Source of the DNA: Gammaproteobacteria bacterium
GTDB lineage: Bacteria > Pseudomonadota > Gammaproteobacteria > UBA4575
NCBI GenBank assembly: GCA_027297825.1
Contig: JAPUHH010000140.1
Location: 1-18,662, forward strand
Reading direction: 5' to 3'
DNA length: 18,662 nucleotides
The notes beneath the pieces were generated by a model. That model saw only the letters and a list, made by a program, of their open reading frames with translations. It searched no databases and had not been told where the DNA came from. How positions within the stretch are numbered: the stretch's first letter is position 1; each line of letters opens with the position of its first letter. Of the stretch, positions 8,289-15,434 are shown one piece after another. The translations under genes were made by a program, and so were the position numbers.

Positions 8289-9050
8289 ATGCGCTATAAA
8301 TTAGACTTAGATATAGAAGAAGTAAACACTGATCGACGTGATTTTCTTCGCAGAGCCGCCACAGTAGGTGGTTTAGCCATTGCGCCCGGAGTGATTTTGT
8401 ATCAAACCGGTGCAGCCAAACCTGCAGATCAAGCTGTCAGCAGCCAGCAGCGTTGGGGCATGCTAGTCAACACTAACGTTTGCCAAGAAGATTGTGATGC
8501 CTGTGTCACCGCATGCAATGAAGAGCATGGTCTGTGGGACTTAGGCCGCCCTGAAACGGATGCCCAATGGATTCGCAAACTCAATGTAAAAGACAAACAA
8601 ACTGGACACGTCACTTCTTTACCGATGATGTGCCAACATTGCGAAAACCCACCCTGTGTGGACGTATGCCCCACGGGCGCATCATTTCGTCGTGAAGACG
8701 GCATTGTATTAGTCGACAAACATACTTGTATTGGTTGTCGCTATTGCATGCTGGCTTGTCCATACAAAGCGCGTTCATTCGTCCACGAACCATTACAAGA
8801 TCAGTTGCCACACTCGCCACGCGGCAAAGGCTGCGTCGAAAGCTGTACTTTATGCGTACACAAAGTAGATCGTGGTGACAACAACACCGCCTGCGCAGAA
8901 GCCTGTGCAAAAGATGGGCACCAAGCCCTTTTGTTTGGAGATCTAAACGACCCAAGCAGTGAAATATCAAAGCAATTAAAACAGCACGGTGGTACCCAGA
9001 TTCGCGCGGATTTAGGGCTTAACACTGGTGTTAGATATCAAGGCATTTAA
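8289..9050 (+). CDS. dsrO: DsrO, periplasmic ferredoxin-like subunit of DsrMKJOP
   Basis: 253 residues. A twin-arginine signal (DRRDFLRRAATVGG, residues 15-28) directs folded export to the periplasm. Four cysteine groups follow, as in NrfC/HybA-like proteins: Cys65/69/72/76, Cys115/118/123/127, CIGCRYCMLAC (147-157), and Cys182/186/189 with Cys202/206. It passes electrons between DsrJ and DsrP. The ATG lacks a recognisable ribosome site, so translation may depend on dsrJ 25 bases upstream. Its TAA is followed immediately by the dsrP ATG. Confidence 0.95.
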   Translation: MRYKLDLDIEEVNTDRRDFLRRAATVGGLAIAPGVILYQTGAAKPADQAVSSQQRWGMLVNTNVCQEDCDACVTACNEEHGLWDLGRPETDAQWIRKLNVKDKQTGHVTSLPMMCQHCENPPCVDVCPTGASFRREDGIVLVDKHTCIGCRYCMLACPYKARSFVHEPLQDQLPHSPRGKGCVESCTLCVHKVDRGDNNTACAEACAKDGHQALLFGDLNDPSSEISKQLKQHGGTQIRADLGLNTGVRYQGI

Positions 9051-10271
9051 ATGGAAACGACTCGCTTCAGCTCAATCGATGCAAATTCACTGCAATATTG
9101 GATTTTATTAGGCGGCCTCGCTCTCGCAACCTTAGTTGGTGTGCTTGCAGCGCATCATATGGATCTTGAAGGCCACCACATCAGTGGCATGAGCAATCAA
9201 ATCGTCTGGGGCTTTCCACATGTCGCTGCAATCTTTTTAATCATTGCCGCATCGGGTGCGTTAAACGTCGCCTCTATTTCATCTGTATTTGGCAAAACAG
9301 ATTACAAACCCTTAGCCAGAATGTCTGGCTTACTCGCCATTGCCCTACTCGTAGGTGGCTTAGCTATTTTAGTGTTGGATCTAGGCCGGCCGGATCTTCT
9401 GATCGTGGCCATGACCAAGTATAACTTCAAATCCATTTTTGCCTGGAACATCTTTCTCTACACTGGCTTTATCGTCATCACGGTCATCTATTTATGGATG
9501 ATGATGGAAAGAAAAATGAACAAATTCATTAAAGTAACCGGCTTTGCGGCTTTTCTTTGGCGGCTTATTCTTACCACCGGTACGGGATCCATCTTTGGCT
9601 TTCTAGTGGCACGCCAAGCCTATGATGCCGCCATCATGGCGCCGTTATTTGTCATTATGTCGTTTGCCTTTGGCATGGCCACTTTCATTTTAGTATTAAT
9701 GGCAAGCTATAAATGGACTCACCGAACCCTCGGTGATGTCATGCTAAGCAAACTTAAAAATCTTTTAGGCATCTTTGTTGCGGCCATACTGTATTTTGTA
9801 TTGGCTTACCATCTAGCCAATTTATACGCCACAGAACATCACGGCATCGAACGTTTCATTCTATTAGACGGTGGCATCTACACATTTTTATTCTGGGCTG
9901 GACATATCGTAATAGGTTGTTTAGTGCCATTGGCTTTAGTCTTTATTAAGCCGATGAGCCAATCTAGAGGCATGACGATGCTGGCGGCAGGCTTAGTCAT
10001 TATGGGTGGTATTGCACAACTGTATGTCATAATTATTGGCGGCCAAGCCTATCCTCTAGTCTTATTCCCCGGTATGGAAGAGAGTAGCAGTTTCTTTGAT
10101 GGTGTCGTAGCCGAATACACCCCTAGTATTTTTGAGCTATTACTAGGCTTTGGCGGCATTTGTCTAGCCTTAGCCATTGTTACCGTGGGCATTGCAATTC
10201 TTGAATTTTTACCTGAGAGTTTATCGGACAAAGCTCTCAGCTTAGATTCTGCTCGTTCTAATTCAATCTGA
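9051..10271 (+). CDS. dsrP: DsrP, NrfD-like integral membrane subunit of DsrMKJOP
   Basis: 406 residues, almost wholly hydrophobic, with about ten predicted membrane helices, as in the NrfD/PsrC/HybB family. It starts at the base after the dsrO stop, with its ribosome site (AAGG) inside the dsrO end, showing tight coupling. The family exchanges electrons between the periplasmic iron-sulfur partner (DsrO) and quinones without haem in most members. The hydrophilic tail (about residues 385-406) is short. Intact. Confidence 0.94.
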   Translation: METTRFSSIDANSLQYWILLGGLALATLVGVLAAHHMDLEGHHISGMSNQIVWGFPHVAAIFLIIAASGALNVASISSVFGKTDYKPLARMSGLLAIALLVGGLAILVLDLGRPDLLIVAMTKYNFKSIFAWNIFLYTGFIVITVIYLWMMMERKMNKFIKVTGFAAFLWRLILTTGTGSIFGFLVARQAYDAAIMAPLFVIMSFAFGMATFILVLMASYKWTHRTLGDVMLSKLKNLLGIFVAAILYFVLAYHLANLYATEHHGIERFILLDGGIYTFLFWAGHIVIGCLVPLALVFIKPMSQSRGMTMLAAGLVIMGGIAQLYVIIIGGQAYPLVLFPGMEESSSFFDGVVAEYTPSIFELLLGFGGICLALAIVTVGIAILEFLPESLSDKALSLDSARSNSI

Positions 10272-10311
10272 TTTCCCCCAAGCACTGCAACAATAGTGCT
10301 ATTAATTATTC

Positions 10312-11673
10312 GTGGCACATCTTTTAATTTCCGCTGCCAATAAATCATCGGGTAAAACGGTATTAGCCCTTGGTATATCCGCCGCACTGCACGCTAAAGG
10401 TCTAAAAGTTCAGGCCTTTAAAAAAGGGCCCGACTACATTGACCCGATGTGGCTGGCTAAAGCTACACAACGAAACTGTTATAACCTCGATTATTGGACA
10501 CAGACCGATCAAGAAATTAAGACCCTGTTTGGACAACAAAGTCGAGACACAGACCTCAGCATTATTGAAGGCAATAAAGGCTTACATGATGGTCTCGCAG
10601 CAGATGGGAGTAATAGTAATGCAGCTTTAGCAAAATTACTCAACGCCCCGGTAATTCTAGTATTAGATACACGCGGCACCATACGCGGAGTGGCACCACT
10701 GTTATTGGGCTACCAGCAGTTTGATCCAGCTGTAAATATTGCTGGTGTTATTTTAAATTTTGTCGGTGGTGGACGACACGCATCAAAGTTGACCGCCGTT
10801 ATCGAACGTTATACAGATACTCCTATACTAGGCCTGGTGCAACGCAGTCCAGAACTAGAATTGGTCGAGCGTTACCTGGGCTTAATGCCAAGCAATGAAG
10901 ACATGCTTGCACAAGATAAAATTACCGGCATCGCCAATGCCGTAGCGGGACAAGTCGATCTAAATAAGATTTTAGCGATTGCTAAATCTGCGGCGCCACC
11001 TAGCATGGCAGAACAGCAGGAATCGTCGTCTCCCAATTGCAAATTAAAGATTGCCTACGCCAAAGATGAGGCCTTTGGTTTTTACTATGCCGACGATTTA
11101 GAGACTTTCGCTCAACAAGGTGCTCAATTGCTACCTTTTGACACCTTACATGATGAAGAATTACCCGTTGCAGATGCACTTTTTATCGGCGGTGGATTTC
11201 CAGAAAACCGACTACACAAACTAGCGGCTAATACCAAAATAATGCAGGCTATTCATCATGCCATTGACCAAGGTATGCCAGCTTATGCTGAATGCGGGGG
11301 CTTAATGTATCTCTGCAACTCAATTAAGTTTAAATCTGAAAAATCTGAAATGATCGGCATTATCGATGCCGATTGTGAAATGTTTGAAAAACCCATCGGA
11401 CGTGGCTACACGCTGTTAGAAAAACAACCTCATCACCCTTGGCCCAATATAAGCCATCAGCCCATTCCTGGGCATGAATTTCATTATTCAAAACTCACGC
11501 ATACACCCGAGCAGGCACAATATGCATTTACTGTAAAAAGAGGCTTTGGGGTTAATGGTGAAAATGATGGAATACTCTATAAAAACCTATTAGCCTGCTA
11601 TGCACACCAACGAAACACCCAAAATAATCAATGGATTTCAAGCTTCATTGAATTTATAAAAACCTGCCCCTGA
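10312..11673 (+). CDS. dsrN: DsrN, glutamine-dependent sirohaem amidase (CobB/CbiA family)
   Basis: 453 residues, close to the length of cobyrinic acid a,c-diamide synthases. The N-terminal half has a P-loop (NKSSGKTV, residues 10-17) and the KKGPDYIDP segment. The C-terminal class I glutaminase domain has the nucleophile Cys328 (AECGG), the GHEFHYS motif (388-394) and a late His432 (ACYAH). In dsr operons this enzyme is held to convert sirohaem to sirohaem-amide for DsrAB. The start is GTG at 10312, giving MAHLLISAANK, the expected beginning; no ribosome site is visible. The gap to dsrP is 40 bases. Confidence 0.92.
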   Translation: MAHLLISAANKSSGKTVLALGISAALHAKGLKVQAFKKGPDYIDPMWLAKATQRNCYNLDYWTQTDQEIKTLFGQQSRDTDLSIIEGNKGLHDGLAADGSNSNAALAKLLNAPVILVLDTRGTIRGVAPLLLGYQQFDPAVNIAGVILNFVGGGRHASKLTAVIERYTDTPILGLVQRSPELELVERYLGLMPSNEDMLAQDKITGIANAVAGQVDLNKILAIAKSAAPPSMAEQQESSSPNCKLKIAYAKDEAFGFYYADDLETFAQQGAQLLPFDTLHDEELPVADALFIGGGFPENRLHKLAANTKIMQAIHHAIDQGMPAYAECGGLMYLCNSIKFKSEKSEMIGIIDADCEMFEKPIGRGYTLLEKQPHHPWPNISHQPIPGHEFHYSKLTHTPEQAQYAFTVKRGFGVNGENDGILYKNLLACYAHQRNTQNNQWISSFIEFIKTCP

Positions 11674-11721
11674 AGATAGTTTAGAATTACCTCAAATTAT
11701 TAAAATAGCTGGGAATACAGC

Positions 11722-12048
11722 ATGTCAATTGAAGTAACCGTAGCTGCCGCAGATCAAATCAAAAAAGCTGCGCTGGAATCAAATTTAGAAAATACACCCT
11801 TACGCATTGCCGCTACACGCAAGCCAGATAATTCCATACATTATGGTCTTGGATTTGATGATGTCGGCAATGGCGATGAAAAAGATCATAGTTACGAATC
11901 TAACGGCGTAAATATTGTTGTGGCTGATTCCAGTTTTGAATTGCTAAAAGGCACCACTCTCGATTTTGTCGAACTAGAGCCAAAGCAGTTTAATTTTGTA
12001 TTTTTAAATCCGAATGACCCAAATTATTCTCCGCCTGCCGAAGATTGA
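11722..12048 (+). CDS. dsrR: DsrR, cysteine-less A-type (IscA-like) protein
   Basis: 108 residues with the A-type scaffold fold pattern (start VTVAAADQIKKAA, then YGLGFDD, and LLKGTTLDFVE). It contains no cysteine at all, so the three cluster/iron-binding cysteines of IscA/ErpA are missing. This is the known hallmark of DsrR, which in Allochromatium affects dsr expression after transcription rather than building clusters. Its place after dsrN is standard. GGGA precedes the ATG. The acidic, proline-containing tail (NDPNYSPPAED) is likely flexible. Confidence 0.88.
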   Translation: MSIEVTVAAADQIKKAALESNLENTPLRIAATRKPDNSIHYGLGFDDVGNGDEKDHSYESNGVNIVVADSSFELLKGTTLDFVELEPKQFNFVFLNPNDPNYSPPAED

Positions 12049-12088
12049 TACCTTCATTCGCTAATCACTGACAATAAAGGAGCTCATA

Positions 12089-12517
12089 ATGAATTCTAAA
12101 AAATTCACGCTCGCTTGCGTTGCCGTGTTTATTTTTATTTTTGTATTTGATCTTTTATTTCATGGCGTATATTTAAAATCTATTTACGAGCAAACTAACG
12201 GCTTATGGCGTCCCGAAGAAGCGATGAAATCATATATCGCTTGGTTAATACTTGGCCAACTCATCATTGCAATTGGATTTGTCGCACTTTTTACCAAAGC
12301 CTTTAAACGTGGCGGCCTCATTGAGGGCGCGGTATATGGACTATTGCTAGCGATTATATTTATCGGCAATCTTTTAATCTGGTATGCCGTTGTACCCTAC
12401 CCAAGTAATCTTTTAACCAATTGGATGGTAGGAACTCTTATCGAGATGGTTTTAGCCGGCATTATTGTTGCCTTTATCTACCGTTCTAAAGCAGCTGTAA
12501 AAACTATCGACGCTTAA
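12089..12517 (+). CDS. Small four-helix membrane protein, function unknown
   Basis: 142 residues with four hydrophobic segments near residues 7-25, 49-67, 77-98 and 112-131. A conserved-looking FDLLFHGVYL motif with a His closes helix 1. I do not recognise a named family with certainty; it resembles small uncharacterised DUF-type membrane proteins. A strong ribosome site (AAAGGAGC) stands before the ATG, and only 40 bases separate it from dsrR, so it may be the next gene of the dsr transcript. It stands where dsrS is found in Allochromatium but shows no resemblance to it in length. Confidence 0.8.
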   Translation: MNSKKFTLACVAVFIFIFVFDLLFHGVYLKSIYEQTNGLWRPEEAMKSYIAWLILGQLIIAIGFVALFTKAFKRGGLIEGAVYGLLLAIIFIGNLLIWYAVVPYPSNLLTNWMVGTLIEMVLAGIIVAFIYRSKAAVKTIDA

Positions 12518-12555
12518 GTAGTTATGCAATATTTCCTTATTCTGAGCTATCGCAA

Positions 12556-13080
12556 ATGAAAAAGTTTTTATCTTTTATATTTCTACTGATAATTATTTTA
12601 GGCGTTATTGGATATTTCTTGCCCACGCAATACACGATTAATAAAAGCATTGTGATTTCTTCTTCCTCAACACATATACATCAGTATGTTGGTGATCTGC
12701 AGAAATGGGATCTATGGACACCTTGGAAAGGTGAAGATCCAGATATTGTAATTAGTATTAGCGAAAAAACTACCGGTATAGGCGCAAGCCAAAGCTGGCA
12801 AGATAAACATGGAGGCGGCTCACTGACATTTACATCCTGGTCGCCAGAAAATGGCATTGAGTATGATCTGTACTTTCAAGCTGGAAAATATAAATGCAAA
12901 AGCGCGATCAAATATAACACCACAACGGAAACTAGAACCAAGGTGATGTGGACCATGCAGGGCGATATGAACATGCCCATCATCGGCGGTTACTTTGCGC
13001 TCTTCATGCAATATTCCATTGGCTCAATGTTTCAACAAGGCTTAGACCAGTTGAAATTAATTGTTGAGCAAGATAAATAA
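12556..13080 (+). CDS. Membrane-anchored SRPBCC (START/polyketide cyclase-like) protein
   Basis: 174 residues. One N-terminal hydrophobic helix (about 4-22) anchors or exports the protein. The rest has the SRPBCC pattern: a first strand with NKSIVISSSSTHIHQYVGDLQKWDLWTPW, then a GIGASQSWQDKHGGG turn, and a C-terminal helix (about 149-172). The fold holds hydrophobic ligands, but nothing in the sequence shows which. It lies 38 bases after the membrane protein, with no clear ribosome site. No terminator is evident after the stop. Its link to sulfur oxidation rests only on adjacency. Confidence 0.78.
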   Translation: MKKFLSFIFLLIIILGVIGYFLPTQYTINKSIVISSSSTHIHQYVGDLQKWDLWTPWKGEDPDIVISISEKTTGIGASQSWQDKHGGGSLTFTSWSPENGIEYDLYFQAGKYKCKSAIKYNTTTETRTKVMWTMQGDMNMPIIGGYFALFMQYSIGSMFQQGLDQLKLIVEQDK

Positions 13081-13273
13081 GACTGTAGACACACCGCTTA
13101 TATAGATCTAGGTATCACTCTAATAACATAATTTAATTGCTGATAATCGGTAGTTTTACCTTTACTAACAGTAGACTGTGGTCCTCGTGTTATTGCAAGA
13201 ACTCGTTACACTCTTAACTAGAGACTCTTCCCTGTTAGTGAGGCGAGCATGCAAATAGACGATACATCTATAA
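13081..13273. other. Intergenic spacer after the dsr-linked genes
   Basis: About 190 bases follow the SRPBCC gene. All frames are closed by stops at short intervals. I see no strong hairpin with a T-tract, no tRNA and no clear promoter. The end of the long dsr transcript therefore cannot be placed from sequence. Confidence 0.5.
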
Positions 13274-13632
13274 GCTCCTAAAAGTCGTTTCACTATGCAA
13301 GTTGATAAAGGTCGTATGCGACCCATTGCAAAAACAAAACTTGAAGTATTTTTAACTGATGCAGAAAAAAATAGCGTTTATAAGCGAGTATTTACTGCAG
13401 AAGCTAAAAGCAAACAAGGAGAACTATTTCCTAACAAATGCGAAACACAAGGCATGTATGGTTATACTATATACAAAGCTTTAACACTTGCATTTGAATC
13501 AGCCTTTGCTGACATCTCCAGCACCTTCAACCTTCAGATTTTGATGTGGATACCATTGAGACTGATAATATTGATATGACTGAAAGTAGTTCAGACAGTG
13601 CTAACGATGTAGAGAATCTCAAAAAGCTATAA
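13274..13632 (+). pseudogene. Frame-broken ORF, probable gene remnant
   Basis: An open frame from 13274 (first ATG 13295) reads as protein-like sequence (KTKLEVFLTDAEKNSVYKRV, later MYGYTIYKALTLAFESAFAD), then turns hydrophobic and ends at 13579. From about 13513 the frame one base earlier is open and continues plausibly as HLQPSDFDVDTIETDNID and an acidic tail to TAA at 13632. This fits a one-base deletion, or a sequencing error, in a gene of about 110 codons or more. There is no ribosome site before the ATG and an in-frame stop at 13271, so the 5' part may also be lost. I do not recognise the family. Confidence 0.35.
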
Positions 13633-13683
13633 GACACCTAAACAATTCAACCTATAAAATATTTCTACATTTTATTTTAAATT

Positions 13684-14052
13684 TTACTTAAGCTCTGTTC
13701 TGGCATAAGAGTTGAGGCGTCGATCTCCACCCAACCTACGATTTTTTTGCTGATCAAAGTGGATATAAAGTCCACTTGTGTTATAGGAATCGCGACGTAG
13801 CTCATGACGACGATCATCATGATGTTTAAAACGGCATTTACAATGCTGATTGCATCCAGGTATAGGGATCAAGGGCGCATCTGCAGACAAGAATCGCCTT
13901 TTATGAAGTTTCACTGCCGTTTCACAAGCACCAGCGCCATACGGAAACGTCAATTCAACACAGTGATAAAGACTAACCTTGGGTTTGTCATGCATCCCAA
14001 AACTGCCAAAATTAAATTTCATTATACTAGAACGCAATGGCCATATATCCAT
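13684..14052 (-). CDS. Small cysteine-rich conserved hypothetical protein (CxxxCxC...HHDDRR motif)
   Basis: 122 residues on the minus strand. The middle has GACETAVKLHKRRFLSADAP followed by a PIPGCNQHCKCRFKHHDDRR segment, and then further basic RR/DRR pairs near the end (GGDRR). From memory this matches a widespread uncharacterised proteobacterial family that carries a Cys cluster followed by a histidine and DRR repeats. The cysteines and histidines suggest metal binding, which is inference only. The ATG at 14052 has GGAG eight bases upstream; the next Met (residue 11) is an alternative start. It stands alone, facing the dsr operon, with AT-rich 13-bp repeats directly upstream. Confidence 0.68.
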   Translation of the reverse strand: MDIWPLRSSIMKFNFGSFGMHDKPKVSLYHCVELTFPYGAGACETAVKLHKRRFLSADAPLIPIPGCNQHCKCRFKHHDDRRHELRRDSYNTSGLYIHFDQQKNRRLGGDRRLNSYARTELK

Positions 14053-14073
14053 AATCCGACTCCACTTCTAATC

Positions 14074-14112
14074 TTACTATTAAATTTTATTATTAAATCT
14101 TATTATTAAAAT
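14074..14112. repeat. Three tandem 13-bp AT-rich repeats
   Basis: TTACTATTAAATT (14074-14086), TTATTATTAAATC (14087-14099) and TTATTATTAAAAT (14100-14112) form three head-to-tail copies with only two or three differences. They lie just upstream of the start of the minus-strand gene ending at 14052. They probably serve as, or overlap, its AT-rich promoter region, or are simple slippage products. Confidence 0.75.
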
Positions 14113-14291
14113 AAAAGCTTTTACGGCATTGGGCTTATGTTACTCCACATTCCTCAAGAGCGTAATTTTAAATAAGGAACATTGATATTTCCAGCATAAA
14201 TTACTTATGCCTATCATCAATTTAATCGAAATGAATTACGAGAACATTACCGCGTAGCGGTTGACACAAAAGTTTTGAATTAAGAATCAAT

Positions 14292-14322
14292 ATTTATTCT
14301 ACACGTTCGGTGCAGAATAAAT
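14292..14322. repeat. Inverted repeat with 9-bp perfect arms
   Basis: ATTTATTCT (14292-14300) is complementary to AGAATAAAT (14314-14322). The inner CAC/GTG adds three more pairs after one A/C mismatch, leaving a five-base loop. Neither side carries a clear T-tract. It overlaps the end of a minus-strand coding remnant, so it may be a terminator-like relic. Confidence 0.55.
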
Positions 14323-14440
14323 TCCCTTCAAAATATGGGGCTATATTTTCAGAAATTTCTTTGCCACGTTATTCTTGTTTATTAATTTCATATTCGAATT
14401 CACGTGAACTTGCACAGTTTTTCTGTTGATTTCGGCAGTC
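14294..14440 (-). pseudogene. Stop-interrupted short coding remnant
   Basis: The minus-strand frame from 14440 to 14294 reads as believable protein: a 23-residue part containing CASSREFEYEINKQE, one TAA (14371-14369), then ISENIAPYFEGNLFCTERVE and a final TAA. There is no start codon, and a stop lies just before it. I do not recognise the family. It may be a decayed gene end, or chance in AT-rich DNA. Confidence 0.25.
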
Positions 14441-14446
14441 TTAAAC

Positions 14447-14626
14447 ATGCACTACATTACAAACACAAACAACCATGGCGCTTATGCCGATCAACCAAAA
14501 ATTGGCGTAAAAATTCAATCTAAAAAGTGGACTAAGAAAACAAGAAGCAAGAATTATCTAAATTTGATGATTAATGTTGACTTAGACGCAGAGGAGACTC
14601 TCACTGCGCCTAATTACGAAACCTAA
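14447..14626 (+). CDS. Possible small basic hypothetical protein
   Basis: 59 codons from ATG 14447 (a TTG at 14426 is in frame). The middle is basic (QSKKWTKKTRSKNYLNL) and the end acidic (INVDLDAEETLTAPNYET). The amino-acid make-up looks protein-like, but there is no ribosome site or promoter and no family is recognised. It overlaps no convincing gene on the other strand. It could be a chance frame. Confidence 0.3.
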   Translation: MHYITNTNNHGAYADQPKIGVKIQSKKWTKKTRSKNYLNLMINVDLDAEETLTAPNYET

Positions 14627-14634
14627 ACATACAA

Positions 14635-14724
14635 TTAAAATTTACTAATAATTGCGATAATTAAAATAAAACAAGGAATTGCCATCGCAGCAACCACTAA
14701 CATCGTCTTGACCATCTCACTCAT
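14635..14724 (-). CDS. 29-residue single-helix membrane protein
   Basis: This short minus-strand gene reads MSEMVKTMLVV, then AAMAIPCFILIIAIISKF: a charged start, one hydrophobic helix (about residues 8-26) with a central Pro17-Cys18, and a basic end. It has a strong ribosome site, GGAG (14735-14732), seven bases from the ATG, and a good promoter further upstream. That combination is much better than chance for this AT-rich zone. Single-helix proteins of this size are often small subunits or modulators of membrane complexes. No family is recognised and no partner gene adjoins it. Confidence 0.55.
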   Translation of the reverse strand: MSEMVKTMLVVAAMAIPCFILIIAIISKF

Positions 14725-14784
14725 ATCAACACTCCTATATAAACTGTATTAGGCCTTTCCAGGCCACTGATCTGATAATGGCTT

Positions 14785-14813
14785 ATTATCTCTAAACACA
14801 TGAAAACCTTCAA
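14785..14813 (-). promoter_or_regulatory. Sigma-70-type promoter for the small membrane protein gene
   Basis: Read on the minus strand: TTGAAG (14813-14808), a 17-base spacer, then GATAAT (14790-14785). These match 4/6 and 5/6 of the consensus with ideal spacing. The expected leader of about 50 bases contains a small hairpin, GGCCT-GGAA-AGGCC (14752-14765), just ahead of the ribosome site. Confidence 0.45.
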
Positions 14814-14848
14814 GAATATGAGTCATGATTATGAGTGTTTTATGACAC

Positions 14849-15337
14849 TTATTCCCAACCTCGCAGATTTGCGTACTTAAGGAGGCTGAAATGAGCCCGT
14901 TCATCCTGTCCTGAGCCATTACTCGTTAATAGTAGACCAAGACTTTCCAAAAAGCATACAAATTTAACATCTTTGCTGCCGTGATAGCTCTGCATCGCAC
15001 TCACGCTATCTGCTGAAGAATCTGAAAGCCAAGTAAACGATATAAATTCGATTTGTTCGAAATGCAGCTCTTTTGACAATCGCTTTTGATTAGTATCGAT
15101 AACTGAGATCCTTGATGCCACTTCTAGATTCGATTTTGCATAGTGTACGTTTTCAATTTCAAGCCCATTCATTGCAGGTTTATATTTACCTGGTTTTTTC
15201 TTAAAATCATCCCAATAAATTGTTAAGCTTATTGCATCAATACCCGTCTTGAGTGCTTTTTCGAATGCCTTGTCATAATTATTGTCTTCTGCCTCTGAGG
15301 TATCAATTACAAGTAGGCGGATGTTTTTAAGCGCCAC
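14849..15337 (-). pseudogene. Internally deleted TIM-barrel glycosidase-like gene remnant
   Basis: 162 codons from a GTG at 15337. Residues 1-90 (LLVIDTSEAEDNNYDKAFEK, GIDAISLTIYWDDFKKKPGKY, ISVIDTNQKRLSKEL) look like the first strands of a glycosidase-type TIM barrel. Residues 95-162 (IEFISFTWLSDSSADSV...MQSYHG, FVCFLESLGLL, YANLRGWE) look like the end of the same sort of protein, which normally is 300 or more residues long. The middle, with the catalytic region, seems to be missing in frame. Upstream codons in frame give FLISIISLSIADD, the likely rest of a signal peptide, but its ATG (15405) is in another frame. The family assignment is from memory. Confidence 0.45.
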
Positions 15338-15434
15338 ATCATCCGCAATCGATAAACTTATGATGCTAATTAAAAACTGGTCTATAAAATAGAAACTATT
15401 TTCATTGAGATTATCTCAGAAAAATAAATCACCA

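Larger units (their letters stand above)
14053..14446. other. AT-rich gene-poor stretch
   Basis: Apart from the 13-bp repeats, the 14292-14322 inverted repeat and the coding remnant, this stretch holds only short palindromes: GCATAA/TTATGC (14194-14210) and ACCGC-GTA-GCGGT (14249-14261). The second is followed by TTGACA (14261-14266), but no good -10 box lies at the right distance. No RNA gene is recognised. Confidence 0.5.

Noticed and set aside
13804..14109. Plus-strand open frame of 101 codons
   Set aside because: It lies opposite the Cys/His-rich minus-strand gene, has no ribosome site and reads as an antisense shadow.
14074..14112. AT-rich 13-mers as part of a replication origin
   Set aside because: No DnaA boxes, dnaA/dnaN genes or other origin features are nearby; 13-bp periodicity alone is not enough.
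15405..15434. TTG upstream start for mtgA
   Set aside because: It has no ribosome site, and the added residues are not typical of the family; ATG 15435 gives a normal 240-residue protein.
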